NCBI GenBank assembly: GCA_013297725.1
Contig: JAAFIB010000001.1
Location: 124,001-188,000 of the forward strand
Length of the DNA: 64,000 nt
Direction: 5' to 3'
Source: Sphingomonadales bacterium
GTDB lineage: Bacteria; Pseudomonadota; Alphaproteobacteria; Sphingomonadales; Sphingomonadaceae
This document shows, one piece after another, positions 56,969 to 64,000 of the stretch; the stretch's first letter is position 1; each line of letters opens with the position of its first letter. The notes beneath the pieces were generated by a model. The model searched no databases, was not told where the DNA came from, and saw only the letters and a program-made list of their open reading frames with translations. Position numbers and translations under genes: made by a program.

Positions 56969-57862
56969 TCAATCAATATGACCTGCTTCGCGCAATAGTT
57001 TCGCGTCCGCTTGATTATCCGCTTTGAACGACACAAATTCCCGATATCCAAAGGATAGGCCAAGGCGGTGCATCAGGTCTCGGTCTATCTCGGAATAGAG
57101 AATTGCTATGCCTTGGGGGCGGAGCAGATCGCGCGCGCCTTGGTTGGACCGGATGCGCTTCATGAAATCATCTTGCGCGGCAACCGCCTGAATCTGCACA
57201 CGGGACAACGGCACGCCTTGATAGCGTTCGAATAGCATTGCCAGTCTTTTGCTACCGCCTCTCACGGCCATGATCTCTTGGCGATCGGCTGTGCTCACAA
57301 TCGTCCAGAAATTGGGCGTGTAGGCAAAGTCCTGCGCCATCCACCAGATATTGCGGGTGCCTTCCGCAGAAAAGCTTGTCTTTTTGTCCCTGTTTTCGCC
57401 GGATCGTAGATATTGCTGCCTTGCCCTAACAATGCCCACAGCACAGGTCGATGCTTCTTCGTTCACGCGTAACAGGATGAGCAATTCGCCAATGGCCTCT
57501 AGCGGGATCATCCATCCGGATTTGCCGCCTGTGGTCGATTTCACATCAACTTCTTGACCGCCGATTAGCAAGTCCATCCTTACGCCTCGGGGAACTTGCA
57601 ACCAATCACGCAGTAAGATTTCGAACTTGGTCCCAAGATAGGTTTTCTCGGTTTTCTCAAGGTCGGACAGGAAATAGCGACCCGTTCGTGCAGTGTCGAT
57701 CACTTCGTCGATGGCGGAACGAAAGAAGGATCGGAGTTTTTCCTCGAACAATTCCTTGCCTTTGACCGCCGCAAGCAGATCGCGTTCAAGGCCCGAAAGA
57801 TCGGAATAGTCGATATGGGTTACGGACAGTGGCTGATAACCGCTATCGTCAAACAGGCTCAC
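56969..57862 (-). CDS. Type II restriction endonuclease, NaeI family
   Basis: 297 aa from GTG 57862, which overlaps the methyltransferase stop (GTGA). From recall of NaeI, the active site aligns with the same spacing: E81, D97, D106 and K108 correspond to E70, D86, D95 and K97. KTEKTYLGTKFE and the C-terminal AQDDFMKRIRSNQGARDLLRPQGI also match closely. The position of NaeI L43, where a lysine turns the enzyme into a topoisomerase, is V54 here. NaeI needs two copies of GCCGGC; the recognition site of this enzyme is inferred only. Confidence 0.85.
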   Translation of the reverse strand: MSLFDDSGYQPLSVTHIDYSDLSGLERDLLAAVKGKELFEEKLRSFFRSAIDEVIDTARTGRYFLSDLEKTEKTYLGTKFEILLRDWLQVPRGVRMDLLIGGQEVDVKSTTGGKSGWMIPLEAIGELLILLRVNEEASTCAVGIVRARQQYLRSGENRDKKTSFSAEGTRNIWWMAQDFAYTPNFWTIVSTADRQEIMAVRGGSKRLAMLFERYQGVPLSRVQIQAVAAQDDFMKRIRSNQGARDLLRPQGIAILYSEIDRDLMHRLGLSFGYREFVSFKADNQADAKLLREAGHID

Positions 57863-58812
57863 GCAGCGCGCACCAGAAAATGCTTTTGCACCGAAAGAGC
57901 AATCCTGATCCTGTTGGCAACAGCTTTCGCAACCGGTGGCGGAAAGGCGTTACCCACCTGACGATAGCTTGTGGTTTTACCGCCGTGGAATTGCCAGCTA
58001 TCGGGGAAGCCCTGCAATCGTGCAACCATGCGTACGGTCAAGCGAGGCGCGCCGACAAAATCGGAGCCGGGAGCTTCGTTGAACAGGCTTTTGCCCTCTA
58101 CGCCCAACGTTGCCCATGCCGCGCGGGCACGTGTCGGGCCAAGGTCGGGTCCGCCGTGTTTCTTACTGCCGCCAACGATGGTGGGGGCGATTTCATTGGC
58201 GCGTTCAGCCCAGCGCGCAGCCCCAGCCCAGCCGTTCGCAGCCATTAAGTCTTTTAATGTCTCGCCGACGGTTGGAGGGTTGTGAGGCAAAACTTCCGGC
58301 CAGTCGAAAGCATCGGCGATATCTTTACGCATGGCAACGATCACAACGCGTGGTCGCAGTTGTGGAACACCGAAATCGGATGCATTCAGCAAACGCCAGC
58401 CGACCTGATAACCCAGCTTTTCCAATTGGCTTTTCAATCCGTTGCGATAATCCTCAAACACCGCTGACATAAAGCCGCGGACATTTTCGATCATAATCGC
58501 CTTGGGACGCATTTCGTCGATCAGGCGGATGGCGGCAGGGAAAAGGTTGCGCTCGTCCCGCTCGCCCAATTGTTTACCAGCCATCGAAAAAGGAGGGCAG
58601 GGTAGACCACCGGCGAACATATCGATCCCCGCAAACAGTCGCCCGTCAAAGCCGTTCATATCCTCGCAACGCACATCCCATTTGGGGCGGTTAAGGCGCA
58701 GGGTGGCGGCATAATCGGGCTCGATCTCGACGAGCGCGGAATGCCGAAAACCGGCCTGTTCAAGACCTAAGGCTTGCCCACCTGCACCTGCACAAAATTC
58801 TATTGAGTTCAT
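57859..58812 (-). CDS. DNA (cytosine-5) methyltransferase of the NaeI-type system
   Basis: 317 aa from ATG 58812, which a leaderless-type promoter supports; a TTG 36 bp earlier has no ribosome-binding site. Motif I FCAGAGGQALGLEQAGF (6-22), catalytic motif IV GGLPCPPFS with C72, motif VI ENVRGF, motif VIII RPRVVIVAM and motif X QVGNAFPPPVAKAVA are all present, so it is probably active. It protects DNA from the partner nuclease, whose start lies in its stop codon. Being first in the operon, it would be made before the nuclease. Confidence 0.9.
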   Translation of the reverse strand: MNSIEFCAGAGGQALGLEQAGFRHSALVEIEPDYAATLRLNRPKWDVRCEDMNGFDGRLFAGIDMFAGGLPCPPFSMAGKQLGERDERNLFPAAIRLIDEMRPKAIMIENVRGFMSAVFEDYRNGLKSQLEKLGYQVGWRLLNASDFGVPQLRPRVVIVAMRKDIADAFDWPEVLPHNPPTVGETLKDLMAANGWAGAARWAERANEIAPTIVGGSKKHGGPDLGPTRARAAWATLGVEGKSLFNEAPGSDFVGAPRLTVRMVARLQGFPDSWQFHGGKTTSYRQVGNAFPPPVAKAVANRIRIALSVQKHFLVRAA

Positions 58813-58819
58813 GAGTGCA

Positions 58820-58848
58820 AGTCTATGTTCTATTGATGTTCCAGTCAA
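58820..58848 (-). promoter_or_regulatory. Candidate promoter giving a leaderless methyltransferase mRNA
   Basis: On the minus strand TTGACT (58848-58843), a 17-bp spacer and TAGACT (58825-58820) form a sigma70-like promoter. Only 7 nt separate the -10 from ATG 58812, so transcription would begin at or next to the start codon. No Shine-Dalgarno is present. Confidence 0.5.
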
Positions 58849-58860
58849 GCGGAGATGAGG

Positions 58861-59355
58861 TTATGACTTCGGGGGCTCACCGCTTGCAGCGTTCATTCTG
58901 ATTCGAATGTAATTATCTTCTTTTTGGAATGCGAACAGGAATATCACCATTGCCAAGGCAATGACAGGAATGAATACTATGCGCCCCTCAATCCCGACCG
59001 CCGCTAGAACCCAATTAGTAGCTAATAGTATAAGATAAACTAAACCGGCTGTTACAAAAGTGCGGTATAGACCAGAATTAGCAACGAGAGTTTCAAGCTT
59101 AGCGTCTTCCTTCTCCGAGCCTAAAAATGCCTGATAATCTTTTTTGTGTAAGAAACCGACGCGTCTCAATATTGGATCCAGAACTAATGAGCCTAGGCGG
59201 TTAGTTGCCACTCCGACTACAAATGCCGTTAACAGAAACGCACCAATTTTCTCAGGATCGGGCGCGGGGAACCCAGAAAAATGAAGAGCATAAACTAGAG
59301 CAGCGCCTGGCACTAAGTTGGCGATCAAATTGTACGCATCAAGCTTATCAAACAT
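58861..59355 (-). CDS. Membrane protein of unknown function in the restriction island
   Basis: 164 aa. Four membrane helices (about 8-25, 37-58, 100-120 and 125-145). It starts MFDKLDAYNLIANLVPGAAL, a form seen in many membrane proteins near defence genes, with a charged cytoplasmic loop (KKDYQAFLGSEKEDAKLE) between helices 2 and 3. It begins 14 nt after the stop of the displaced nrdB tail and ends 48 bp before the methyltransferase start. The DNA is AT-rich relative to neighbours, suggesting transfer. Function not known. Confidence 0.6.
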   Translation of the reverse strand: MFDKLDAYNLIANLVPGAALVYALHFSGFPAPDPEKIGAFLLTAFVVGVATNRLGSLVLDPILRRVGFLHKKDYQAFLGSEKEDAKLETLVANSGLYRTFVTAGLVYLILLATNWVLAAVGIEGRIVFIPVIALAMVIFLFAFQKEDNYIRIRMNAASGEPPKS

Positions 59356-59369
59356 TTAGATCGCATCCC

Positions 59370-59489
59370 CTACGCCGCCGCTACCCCAGCCTGTTCAAAC
59401 ATATCTACGCCGCCATTCTCCGCCGCTGGCTCAATGCCGATGATCTTTTTCTTCTTGCGGTCAAAGCTATCCCAGGCTTCGCCCCAATT
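59370..59489 (-). pseudogene. Displaced copy of the nrdB 3' end
   Basis: About 119 bp match the last 119 bp of intact nrdB (60222-60340) at roughly 90%. The copy reads in frame from NWGEAWDSFDRKKKKIIGIE to a stop as ...EQAGVAAA. Most of the 12 differences are synonymous third-base changes (K, D, E, Q, V, A codons). It has no start and no upstream nrdB body, so it is a remnant. Similarity begins abruptly at 59489. Confidence 0.88.
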
Positions 59490-59497
59490 ACACAACA

Positions 59498-59752
59498 TCA
59501 AGCCGCCGCTTTCCGCGCAACAGTCTGATCCCCGCGCCCCGCTAGCAAGCCAGCAATTGAAATATCTTCATCCAGTTCATCCCAGTGAAGCCCGTCGCGG
59601 CTGAGCTCTACCTTTTCCCGCAGTTCTGGCTTTCCGTGCAGCAGGCGCGGGAACCAGACAAGCGGGACTCCCAAGGTGCGGCCATCATCAAGATCGACCC
59701 AGAAACTGTCCTCATCAAAGCTGACCGCCATTGGCTCAGGAGAAAAAGTCAT
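59498..59752 (-). CDS. DUF2442 family protein
   Basis: 84 aa. MAVSFDEDSFWVDLDDGRTLGVPLVWFPRLL (8-38) followed by HWDELDEDISIAGLLAG (56-72) is the DUF2442 signature. The family is often the partner of DUF4160 in toxin-antitoxin-like pairs; no DUF4160 gene is here. It starts 4 bp after brnA, so it may be a third member of the brnT-brnA operon, and ends 8 bp from the displaced nrdB tail. Confidence 0.85.
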   Translation of the reverse strand: MTFSPEPMAVSFDEDSFWVDLDDGRTLGVPLVWFPRLLHGKPELREKVELSRDGLHWDELDEDISIAGLLAGRGDQTVARKAAA

Positions 59753-59756
59753 ACGG

Positions 59757-59981
59757 TCAAGCCGCCTTTTTGTTCTTCAACGGGATCACCAGCCGAGCAT
59801 TTTCAAACCACTCATCATCCAACTCTGGCGCAGCGTCGGGATTATCGGCGATCTGTTTTGCGATGTCTTCGTCGGTCAAGGCGTCGAACCAAGCCAAATT
59901 CTCGGGAGTGGCCCAAGCCTTAGCCGCAGCGTCAGCTTCTTCCCGAGAGATTTGCCTGATATTTTCTGACTTCTTTGTCAT
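59757..59981 (-). CDS. brnA: BrnA family antitoxin
   Basis: 74 aa from ATG 59981 (GGAAAG upstream). Helical N-terminus (SREEADAAAKAWATPENLAWFDALTDEDIAKQIADN) and the typical end DAAPELDDEWFENARLVIPLKNK. BrnA neutralises BrnT and represses their promoter as a dimer. Its start is 50 bp inside brnT, so it depends on the same mRNA. Confidence 0.85.
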   Translation of the reverse strand: MTKKSENIRQISREEADAAAKAWATPENLAWFDALTDEDIAKQIADNPDAAPELDDEWFENARLVIPLKNKKAA

Positions 59982-60225
59982 TGGCTTTCCTGAAACTGAT
60001 GATCCGGCGAACCGGACCGCGCCACGTATATACAGCAACACATATACGATTGGCAAATCGGGTTACTGGACCTGTGGCGACAAAACGCGTTTCGCCGTAA
60101 TCTGTTCGTTTATCCTCCTCTTCGATGAACGGGCCATCGAAGACAAATATAGCGGCACTGAGCGGTAAACGGTGCTTTTCCCAGTTAATCATGGCTTTTG
60201 CATCATCTACCTCGAATAGGCTCAC
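59932..60225 (-). CDS. brnT: BrnT family ribonuclease toxin
   Basis: 97 aa from GTG 60225. Pattern FEVDDAKAMINWEKHRLPLSAAIFVFDGP matches the BrnT N-terminus (FEWDxxKAxxNxxKHGVSF) and RRIISFRKANDKEVRKY the conserved end with the catalytic His/Lys/Arg set. BrnT is a RelE-like mRNA/RNA nuclease. The start codon overlaps the nrdB stop (GTGA), so this toxin is wired directly behind nrdB. Confidence 0.87.
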   Translation of the reverse strand: MSLFEVDDAKAMINWEKHRLPLSAAIFVFDGPFIEEEDKRTDYGETRFVATGPVTRFANRICVAVYTWRGPVRRIISFRKANDKEVRKYQANLSGRS

Positions 60226-61274
60226 TCCGCCGCAACCCCAGCTTGTTCAAACATATCCACGCCGTCATTTTCCGCTGCTGGCTCAATGCCGATGATCTTT
60301 TTCTTTTTGCGGTCAAAGCTGTCCCAGACTTCGCCCCAATTGCCGCGGGTGGTGGCCTTGGAATATTCCGTTGCGCGGGTTTCAAAGAAGTTGGCGTGTT
60401 CCACACCGTTCAGCAACGGCGCGAGCCATGGTAGGGGGTGGTCCTCGACCATGTAAATCGCGGGCAGGCCCAGCTGGCCCAAGCGCCAATCGGCGATGTA
60501 GCGGATATAGCGTTTGATTTCTTTGGCGGTCATGCCGGGCACAGGGCCCATTTCGAACGCCAGATCGATGAACGCATCCTCCAACCGCACGACTTTTTGG
60601 CAGCAATCGATGATGTCTTCTTTGACTGACTTGGTCAGGCAACCGCGTTCGGTGGTGAACGCGTGGAACAGTTTTGTGATGCCTTCGCAGTGCAGGCTTT
60701 CATCGCGCACAGACCAGCTGACGATTTGGCCCATGCCCTTCATCTTGTTAAAGCGGGGGAAGTTCATCAGCATCGCGAAGCTGGCGAACAGTTGCAGTCC
60801 CTCGGTAAAGCCGCCGAACATGGCGAGCGTGCGCGCGATGTCTTCGTCGCTATCCACGCCGAACTGGTGGATATAATCGACCTTTGCGGCCATTTCTTCA
60901 TACTCAAGGAACGCTGAATATTCGCTTTCGGGCATGCCGATGGTGTCCAGCAAGTGGCTGTAGGCGGCAACGTGCACCGTTTCCATATTGGAAAACGCGG
61001 TCAGCATCATTTTGATTTCGGTCGGTTTGAACACGCGGCCATAATGTTCGTGATAGCAATTCTGCACCTCGATATCGGCCTGTGTGAAAAAGCGGAAGAT
61101 CTGCGTCAGCAGGTTACGCTCATGCTCCGAAATCTTTTGCGCCCAATCGCGGCAATCCTCACCCAAAGGAACTTCCTCGGGCAGCCAATGGATCTGTTGC
61201 TGGCGTTTCCAGAAATCATACGCCCATGGATATTCAAAAGGCTTGTAGCTGTTACGGGCTTCTAACAATGGCAT
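60222..61274 (-). CDS. nrdB: Ribonucleoside-diphosphate reductase beta subunit (class Ia)
   Basis: 350 aa. Metal/radical site ExxH-xxx-Y is seen as METVHVAAYSHLLDT (E98, H101, Y105), so a tyrosyl-radical enzyme. It pairs with NrdA to make deoxyribonucleotides. The C-terminus EPAAENDGVDMFEQAGVAAE is the NrdA-docking tail. Its last 119 bp are duplicated at 59370-59489. It is separated from nrdA by 194 bp of palindromic repeats. Confidence 0.96.
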   Translation of the reverse strand: MPLLEARNSYKPFEYPWAYDFWKRQQQIHWLPEEVPLGEDCRDWAQKISEHERNLLTQIFRFFTQADIEVQNCYHEHYGRVFKPTEIKMMLTAFSNMETVHVAAYSHLLDTIGMPESEYSAFLEYEEMAAKVDYIHQFGVDSDEDIARTLAMFGGFTEGLQLFASFAMLMNFPRFNKMKGMGQIVSWSVRDESLHCEGITKLFHAFTTERGCLTKSVKEDIIDCCQKVVRLEDAFIDLAFEMGPVPGMTAKEIKRYIRYIADWRLGQLGLPAIYMVEDHPLPWLAPLLNGVEHANFFETRATEYSKATTRGNWGEVWDSFDRKKKKIIGIEPAAENDGVDMFEQAGVAAE

Positions 61275-61298
61275 CTTCGGTTCCTCGGTTCAAACTTC

Positions 61299-61461
61299 AA
61301 CCCCTCTCCCCTTGCGGGAGAGGGCAACAAGACTTGGCAGCTCGCTGCCTAGTCGCAGTGGGAGAGGGGGTGTGGATTGGCGCAACCGCGCAACCCCTTT
61401 CCAACTTCGCCTAAGCCGCTGCGCGACCAAGGCTTCGTATCCTCTCCCGCAAGGGGAGAGG
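61299..61461. repeat. Nested palindromic repeats between nrdA and nrdB
   Basis: CCTCTCCCCTTGCGGGAGAGG-type units at 61303-61323 and, inverted, 61441-61461 match perfectly over 21 bp, and each is itself nearly palindromic. A further CAACCCCTCTCCC/GGGAGAGGGGGTG pair spans 61299-61372. This looks like a dispersed MITE/REP element common in proteobacteria. It would form strong stems in the nrdA-nrdB mRNA. Confidence 0.75.
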
Positions 61462-61468
61462 AGGGAAT

Positions 61469-63466
61469 TTACTGACAGGCCAGACATTCATCATAGTCAG
61501 TTTCTGCGGCCGCCAATTCCATCACCGGTGCATCCGCAGTGTTATCCGCCTCTACCCCGCCGGCAAAGCCCGCGCGCTGGATGGATTTGCTGCGCAGATA
61601 ATAGAGCGACTTGATGCCCAGTTCCCATGCGCGGAAGTGGAGCATGAGGAGATCCCATTTTTCCACATCGGCGGGGATGAACAGGTTCAGCGATTGCGCC
61701 TGGTCGATATGCGGTGCGCGGTCGCCGGCGAGTTCCAGCAACCAGCGCTGGTCAATCTCGAAGCTCGTCTTGAACGTGTCCTTTTCCTCCGGCGTCAGGA
61801 AGTCGAGATGTTGCACCGACCCGCCTTTTTCCAGGATGGAGTTCCAGACGTTGTTGCTGTCCTTTGCCTTTTCAAGCAGCAGTTTTTCCAGATACGGGTT
61901 CTTTACAATAAAGCTGCCCGACAAAGTTTTGTGCGTATAAATGTTGGCCGGGATCGGCTCGATGCACGCGCTGGTTCCGCCGCAGATGATCGAAATCGAC
62001 GCGGTGGGGGCGATCGCCATCTTGCAGCTAAACCGCTCCATCACGCCGCGATCTTCGGCATCGGGGCACGCGCCGCGTTCCGTCGCCAGCATCATCGATG
62101 CCTGATCGGCCTGCGCGCGGATGTGTTTAAAGAACTTCATGTTCCACGATTTTGCCATCGCGGATTCAAAGCCCAGCCCGCGCGATTGCAGAAAGCTGTG
62201 ATAGCCCATGACGCCAAGGCCAACGCTGCGTTCGCGGCCCGCGCTGTATTTCGCCCGCGCCATTTCATCAGGCGCGCGTTCGATAAAGTCGGTCAGCACA
62301 TTGTCGAGCATGCGCATCACGTCTTCGATAAACAGCTTGTCACCGCTCCACTGATCCCATGTTTCAAGGTTCAGCGAGCTTAGGCAGCATACCGCTGTGC
62401 GATCATTGCCCAGATGGTCAAAGCCGGTTGGCAATGTGATTTCGGCACACAGGTTGGATGTGGAAACTTTCAGCCCCAGTTCCTGATGATGCTTTGGCAT
62501 CGACCGGTTCACGGTGTCGCTGAAGATGATGTACGGCTCGCCAGTGGCAAGGCGCGTTTCAACGAGTTTCTGGAACAACGAGCGCGCATCAACGGTGCCG
62601 CGGATGCTGTTATCCTTTGGCGAGCGCAGGTTGAACTCTTCGCCGCTGCGCACCGCTTCCATAAACTCGTCAGACAGCAACACGCCGTGGTGCAGGTTCA
62701 AAGCCTTACGGTTGAAATCGCCCGATGGCTTGCGGATTTCAAGGAATTCCTCGATCTCTGGATGGTTGATATCGAGATAGCAGGCGGCGGACCCGCGACG
62801 CAGCGATCCTTGCGAAATCGCCAGCGTCAGCGAGTCCATCACCCGGACGAAAGGAATAATGCCGCTGGTTTTACCGTTCAGGCCAACCGGTTCGCCAATG
62901 CCGCGCACGCTACCCCAATAGGTGCCGATGCCACCACCGCGTGATGCCAGCCAGACATTCTCGTTCCATGTGTTGACGATGCCTTCAAGGCTGTCATCCA
63001 CAGAGTTCAGGTAGCACGAAATCGGCAGGCCGCGTCCGGTGCCGCCATTGGACAGCACAGGCGTTGCGGGCATGAACCACAATTGGCTCATCGCATCATA
63101 CAGCCGCTGGGCATGGGGTTGATCGTCCGCATAGGCCGAGGCGACACGCGCAAACAGATCCTGATAGTTTTCGCCGGGCAACAAATACCGGTCGCGCAAC
63201 GTCTCTTTGCCAAACTCGGTCAGCAACGCATCACGCGATGTATCGGTGACAACATCAAAGCGCCGCACATCGACAGACTTGCTATCGGTTTCAGCTTTCA
63301 ATTCGGTTTTTGCTTGGTCAGCTTTCAACTCAGCTTTCGCGTCGCTCTTTTTCCGTGCGACGTCCACATCCTTTGCCGTCTCTTTTGCTATTTCCAGCAC
63401 ATCCATCATTTCACCCAATACTGCGTCAGTTGATCCGGCCTCACCGCCAGTGTCACGAAAATCCAT
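61469..63466 (-). CDS. nrdA: Ribonucleoside-diphosphate reductase alpha subunit
   Basis: 665 aa. Active-site regions are present: SCYLNSVDDSLEGIVNTWNENVWLASRGGGIGTYWG (first cysteine), NLCAEI, and CCLSSLNLETW. The C-terminal redox pair is CLAC in DECLACQ. The N-terminus (about 1-70) is a charged, Lys/Asp/Glu-rich segment; no classical ATP-cone is evident. Shine-Dalgarno GGGAG lies 10 nt before ATG 63466. It reduces NDPs with NrdB. Confidence 0.95.
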   Translation of the reverse strand: MDFRDTGGEAGSTDAVLGEMMDVLEIAKETAKDVDVARKKSDAKAELKADQAKTELKAETDSKSVDVRRFDVVTDTSRDALLTEFGKETLRDRYLLPGENYQDLFARVASAYADDQPHAQRLYDAMSQLWFMPATPVLSNGGTGRGLPISCYLNSVDDSLEGIVNTWNENVWLASRGGGIGTYWGSVRGIGEPVGLNGKTSGIIPFVRVMDSLTLAISQGSLRRGSAACYLDINHPEIEEFLEIRKPSGDFNRKALNLHHGVLLSDEFMEAVRSGEEFNLRSPKDNSIRGTVDARSLFQKLVETRLATGEPYIIFSDTVNRSMPKHHQELGLKVSTSNLCAEITLPTGFDHLGNDRTAVCCLSSLNLETWDQWSGDKLFIEDVMRMLDNVLTDFIERAPDEMARAKYSAGRERSVGLGVMGYHSFLQSRGLGFESAMAKSWNMKFFKHIRAQADQASMMLATERGACPDAEDRGVMERFSCKMAIAPTASISIICGGTSACIEPIPANIYTHKTLSGSFIVKNPYLEKLLLEKAKDSNNVWNSILEKGGSVQHLDFLTPEEKDTFKTSFEIDQRWLLELAGDRAPHIDQAQSLNLFIPADVEKWDLLMLHFRAWELGIKSLYYLRSKSIQRAGFAGGVEADNTADAPVMELAAAETDYDECLACQ

Positions 63467-64000
63467 GTTATCTCAGCTCCCAATCCGGACGGTTTTGGCC
63501 ACCCCGCTGACCGCAACCGCTACCCCATAATGTGCAAGAAGTTTGTTCGCTTCTTGTTCGACTCGGGAGGCAAGCCCCCCTCATAGCATTTTTGACTCTT
63601 TAGGGAGCATTATTTTCGCCGATCACTCGTGTAGTTTCAGCGCAATTTACCCTGACTACGGGATAGTTCCCGTAGAACGAGACACAAATTGTAGTTATGC
63701 CCCCTGTGGCCAACCGCTACCTATAGTGCCTCAACCAGTTTCAGACGCAAGAGGGTAAATGGTTAATTAACGACTCGGTTCGTCGCACATCCGATTCATT
63801 TCGTCGCAGCGAAATTTGCTATGGTCGCAGCGACGCGTGGAGTCTCTAGGCACTGCATAGCGCGCAAGATATTTTGCGGCGAAATGTGAAGTTTTTTTAT
63901 CCACGATAAAAAATGCATGGGGATAAAGCGGCGCGCCTGTTGACATGGCGGAACTGCGTCGCGGGATGGTTAAGGGGGGCGGTTGTTGATCGTTGCGACG
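63467..64000. promoter_or_regulatory. Regulatory region upstream of nrdA (534 bp without a gene)
   Basis: No convincing coding sequence. It contains five GANTC sites (63560, 63594, 63772, 63793, 63840), two ATGGTTAA CtrA-half-site-like motifs (63759-63766 and 63966-63973), the paired NrdR-like boxes, a 7-bp inverted repeat CTACGGG/CCCGTAG (63656-63675) and a DnaA-like TTATCCACG (63897-63905). This suggests control by dNTP level and cell cycle. Confidence 0.55.
63682..63729. promoter_or_regulatory. Paired NrdR-box-like sites
   Basis: ACACAAATTGTAGTTA (63682-63697) and a second 16-mer ending TATAGTGC (63714-63729) each match about 11 of 16 positions of the recalled NrdR consensus (aCaCwAtATaTwGtGt). 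Their starts are 32 bp apart, about three helical turns, as in known NrdR-regulated reductase promoters. They lie ~215-265 bp before nrdA. Confidence 0.5.

Noticed and set aside
63543-63758. 71-codon plus-strand frame upstream of nrdA
   Set aside because: No ribosome-binding site, unlike any known protein, and it overlaps the regulatory motifs.
63938-63943. TTGACA as the -35 of a rightward promoter at the window end
   Set aside because: No acceptable -10 element at 16-18 bp spacing.

Overview
The window reads as a chromosomal segment of an alphaproteobacterium, most likely a freshwater or marine sphingomonad (Sphingorhabdus/Sphingopyxis-like). This placement rests on the TIGR01782-type TonB receptors, the flavin-dependent halogenase/SapC/cupin gene set typical of sphingomonad and caulobacter polysaccharide loci, the coxB-coxA-ctaB-ctaG-coxC-DUF983-surf1 order, the pyrE-pdxJ-acpS-lepB operon, and many GANTC sites upstream of nrdA. 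Base composition was judged by eye, not computed. No rRNA, tRNA or CRISPR array was seen.

Region 1 (1-24,818) is a polysaccharide utilisation locus. It has two large TonB-dependent receptors, each under a promoter with copies of a palindrome of the TGGTAGCGCTATCA type. Two complete flavin-dependent halogenases and the start of a third are present, with SapC, a JmjC/cupin-like protein and a DUF6445 oxygenase-like protein. The secreted enzymes are a GH3 beta-xylosidase/glucosidase, a GH10 xylanase, a two-module carbohydrate-binding-like protein, a CE1-like esterase, a GH5 endoglucanase and a GH3 exo-glucosidase. A lactonase-like amidohydrolase and an XylX-like dehydratase could carry released sugars into an oxidative pentose pathway. 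The likely substrates are arabinoxylan and mixed beta-glucan. The matching LacI-type regulator is not in the window.

Region 2 (24,823-56,899) is mostly housekeeping: an Atm1-like ABC exporter, a further TonB receptor, lepB-acpS-pdxJ-pyrE, the complete aa3 oxidase locus, rlpA, gyrB, an acyl-CoA ligase, coaD, ispA-xseB, purL, a Coq4-like protein and a scatter of small membrane or secreted proteins. One foreign-looking insertion stands out: a single GxxExxY nuclease-like gene filled end to end between 43-bp inverted repeats (41,719-42,218).

Region 3 (56,714-64,000) combines defence genes with ribonucleotide reductase. A NaeI-type restriction endonuclease and C5 methyltransferase sit next to a small membrane protein. 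Then comes a diverged copy of the last ~119 bp of nrdB, a DUF2442 gene, a BrnT/BrnA toxin-antitoxin pair and intact nrdB. The brnT start overlaps the nrdB stop. The duplicated tail suggests the toxin-antitoxin cassette entered at the end of nrdB and brought its own replacement tail. nrdA follows, with paired NrdR-like boxes, a cluster of five GANTC sites and CtrA-like half sites upstream.
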